Assembly (NCBI GenBank): GCA_910589275.1
Contig: CAJUTH010000075.1
Coordinates: 1-6,525, forward strand
Origin: an uncultured Dorea sp.
GTDB taxonomy: Bacteria; Bacillota; Clostridia; Lachnospirales; Lachnospiraceae
Direction of reading: 5' to 3'
DNA: 6,525 nucleotides
Below are positions 4,975-6,525 of this stretch, one piece after another. Under the pieces are notes generated by a model. The model saw only the letters and a program-made list of their open reading frames with translations. It did not search any database and was not told the origin of the DNA. The translations under genes were made by a program, and so were the position numbers. Position 1 is the stretch's first letter. The number at the start of each line of letters is the position of its first letter.

Positions 4975-6525
4975 TTATTTTGCTATTTTATCACATAACA
5001 TCCCTTTATTAAAGAAAAATCCTCCATAGTGTGAAAATGTTTCATGTATATCTTTTTTTACTAATTGAAATGAACCATTTTTTATATCATGATGTAAAAC
5101 ATATCCTACTGGTATTCTTTCAATCCCAAAGTTATCTGATAAATATTCTATAGCATTTTCCATATCTTTTCCTCTAGTTCCAGCAAAACCCTGAGTTAAT
5201 GTGAACTCTCCTACCTTTTTTTTAGGATAAATATATTTTTTAGGGAATTGTATTATTTTTTCAACTTTGCCATTCACCATTTGAGGAACATATGGAACAG
5301 TCACATTATCCATAGTATATTTCCATATCTGCGTATCATCATTCAATGTCTCAATTGTTAAAGTCCCTCCCTTTTTCAACCAATCTCTTGGATGCGTTGC
5401 CCCCAATGGTTTATTATCTTTTACGAACTGAGTTACGGTTCCTTTATGCGCATTCTTCATATCATCCCAATTACTAAATATTTCTCGTGATTTAACAGTA
5501 TTCAATTCTTCAGGATATGTAATCATTTTGCTCCCAAGCCCCGCAGACGTCCCCATCCCGGCCATCAGGCTCAGCACCAGCGTCAGGCCTCCCGGGCACC
5601 CCAGCGCCTGGCAGATTTCGCTCGTCCCATAGGATACCCCGGTGGAGATCGCGTCTACCGCCAGCATCTTCGCCCCCATCTTCAGCGACTCGCCAAGCGC
5701 GATCTTCCCGCCGCTCATCATAATCGAGCCCTGCCCTAAGGTAAACAGGCTCACCACCCCGCTTACCGCCTTCATCCCCCTCTCGAAGTCTGTCAGATCC
5801 TCCCCGGTTATCATGTCATACCCGGTACAGCATTCGATCAGCGGCTTCACCGCCGTAATGTCCAGCACTGCCGAGATGAATTCCTCCAGCGGCTTGTCCA
5901 TCTTGTGGTCAAATTCCCCGGCGGACTTAAGGCTTAACAGGTAATCTTCTAATGTCACTTCCTTCCCATCCTGTGTTTTTAGCTGTTCCTTAATAGTATT
6001 ATAATCTACCGCAAACATATCTGTAAAATCCCGGAACTCCTCCGGCATCCCTACAAGTTTCCCTTCCCTTACGTCACCCATAACGGTAAGCCCCAGAAAA
6101 TCCTCCATGGATAACCGCGGATCCTCCACCAATTCCTGTGTGGGCACCCCTTCCGTCCCGGGCACGGTCGTCCACCTCTTGAGCCCTAGTTTATTTTCCG
6201 TAGTATAGTCCTCCATCCGGATACGGCTTAAACTTTCCGTCGCATGGTGGTTGAATGCTATGTATAAAGGCTTATCCAACTGTTCCTGCAGCTCCGGGAT
6301 CAAACTCCCTATGTAAGCATTTAAATAAGCCGCCCACTCTGTAAGCTTTGTTATGTCGTCTCCCAAACCGTGGTAACCGATCCCCCCGAGTCCAGCCTCC
6401 TGTACGGTGTCATCCATGTCCTTCAGAAGTCTGTCGATCTCTTCAAAGTTACACTGCAGCGCGTGGGGCATCAGCACTGTCTGCCCCTTTTCTTCCCATT
6501 CGCCGTACACATATTTAATCTCTGA
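4975..6525 (-). CDS. Polymorphic toxin with PT-TG pre-toxin region and LHH/WHH HNH nuclease tip (5' partial)
   Basis: The frame is open to the window edge (SEIKY precedes the GTG at 6510-6508, and no ribosome site fits), so the N-terminus probably lies outside. Numbering from the GTG gives 511 residues. Residues 20-100 are helical. PLIECCTGYDMITGEDLT (about 223-240) marks a PT-TG pre-toxin region, followed by a glycine-rich hydrophobic stretch to GLGS (324-327), where the shared part ends. The tip (328-511) contains GYVLHHDIKNGSFQLV (469-484), H489, and SHYGG (493-497). This is the LHH/WHH pattern of HNH/endonuclease VII toxins, with paired histidines for catalysis and metal binding. It should cleave DNA in a rival cell after secretion; type VII/LXG-style export is likely from the family context, but the export domain is not visible. 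The SUKH immunity gene follows by 66 bases. It is the only toxin copy here with an intact front. Confidence 0.85.
   Translation of the reverse strand, partial: SEIKYVYGEWEEKGQTVLMPHALQCNFEEIDRLLKDMDDTVQEAGLGGIGYHGLGDDITKLTEWAAYLNAYIGSLIPELQEQLDKPLYIAFNHHATESLSRIRMEDYTTENKLGLKRWTTVPGTEGVPTQELVEDPRLSMEDFLGLTVMGDVREGKLVGMPEEFRDFTDMFAVDYNTIKEQLKTQDGKEVTLEDYLLSLKSAGEFDHKMDKPLEEFISAVLDITAVKPLIECCTGYDMITGEDLTDFERGMKAVSGVVSLFTLGQGSIMMSGGKIALGESLKMGAKMLAVDAISTGVSYGTSEICQALGCPGGLTLVLSLMAGMGTSAGLGSKMITYPEELNTVKSREIFSNWDDMKNAHKGTVTQFVKDNKPLGATHPRDWLKKGGTLTIETLNDDTQIWKYTMDNVTVPYVPQMVNGKVEKIIQFPKKYIYPKKKVGEFTLTQGFAGTRGKDMENAIEYLSDNFGIERIPVGYVLHHDIKNGSFQLVKKDIHETFSHYGGFFFNKGMLCDKIAK
5529..6065. repeat. Long direct repeat, copy 2 (inside the full-length toxin)
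   Basis: This is the partner of 3497-4033, gap-free at an offset of 2032 with two mismatches. In this gene it encodes residues from about 149 to 327, from the REGKLVG stretch to GLGS. Beyond 6065 the match to the orphan resumes at 6066-6112 after the inserted element, but with clearly lower identity. Confidence 0.97.

Overview
The window reads almost entirely on the minus strand, so biological order runs from base 6525 down to base 1. It is a polymorphic-toxin locus. One long toxin gene with a conserved front part is followed by partial, cassette-like copies that carry different toxic C-terminal domains, each with its own immunity gene. The style suggests a low-to-mid GC Firmicute, probably class Clostridia and perhaps a gut Lachnospiraceae: strong GGAGG ribosome sites, a PT-TG type pre-toxin region as in Gram-positive secreted toxins, SUKH and YezG-type immunity proteins, and an IS21 transposase. 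Species cannot be determined from the sequence. The shared toxin front is visibly GC-rich, while the toxin tips and immunity genes are AT-rich, as expected for exchangeable cassettes.

Layout in transcription order: (1) 6525-4975, a toxin whose frame is open at the window edge, ending in an LHH/WHH-type HNH nuclease; (2) 4908-4336, its SMI1/KNR4 (SUKH) immunity protein, then a rho-independent terminator at 4258-4231; (3) a cassette lacking the normal toxin N-terminus, whose 5' remnant (4228-4180) has a stop codon and is split from the rest by a 146-bp inverted-repeat element (4179-4034); the remaining open frame, 4016-2820, ends in a DNA/RNA non-specific endonuclease; (4) 2807-2385, a YezG-like immunity protein; (5) 2384-2247, a decayed immunity-gene remnant; (6) 2234-2078, a 157-bp scrap of the shared toxin front, fused by deletion to (7) 2077-1614, a frameshifted toxin tip that looks like a CD38-type ADP-ribosyl cyclase (NAD-consuming); (8) 1627-1372, a small frameshifted immunity gene; (9) 1359-829, an intact 176-codon gene whose N-terminal half resembles the preceding immunity protein and whose C-terminal half resembles the cyclase without its key tryptophan and second glutamate; (10) 824-636, the tail of a small helical protein; (11) the left end and truncated istA of an IS21-family element, from about 608 to the window edge.

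Inferred logic: the full-length gene is the deliverable toxin. The downstream copies form an archive of alternative tips that can be swapped in by recombination through the shared front (537 bp with 2 mismatches between the first two copies), while the immunity genes protect against tips used by relatives. The third cassette is decayed, but three of its four single-base frameshifts lie in A/T runs and could be sequencing errors.

The most unusual items are the broken cyclase toxin, the immunity/inactive-cyclase hybrid at 829-1359, the second, older immunity remnant at 2247-2384, and the structured inverted-repeat insertion at 4034-4179. All family names come from motif recognition by eye, with no database search.
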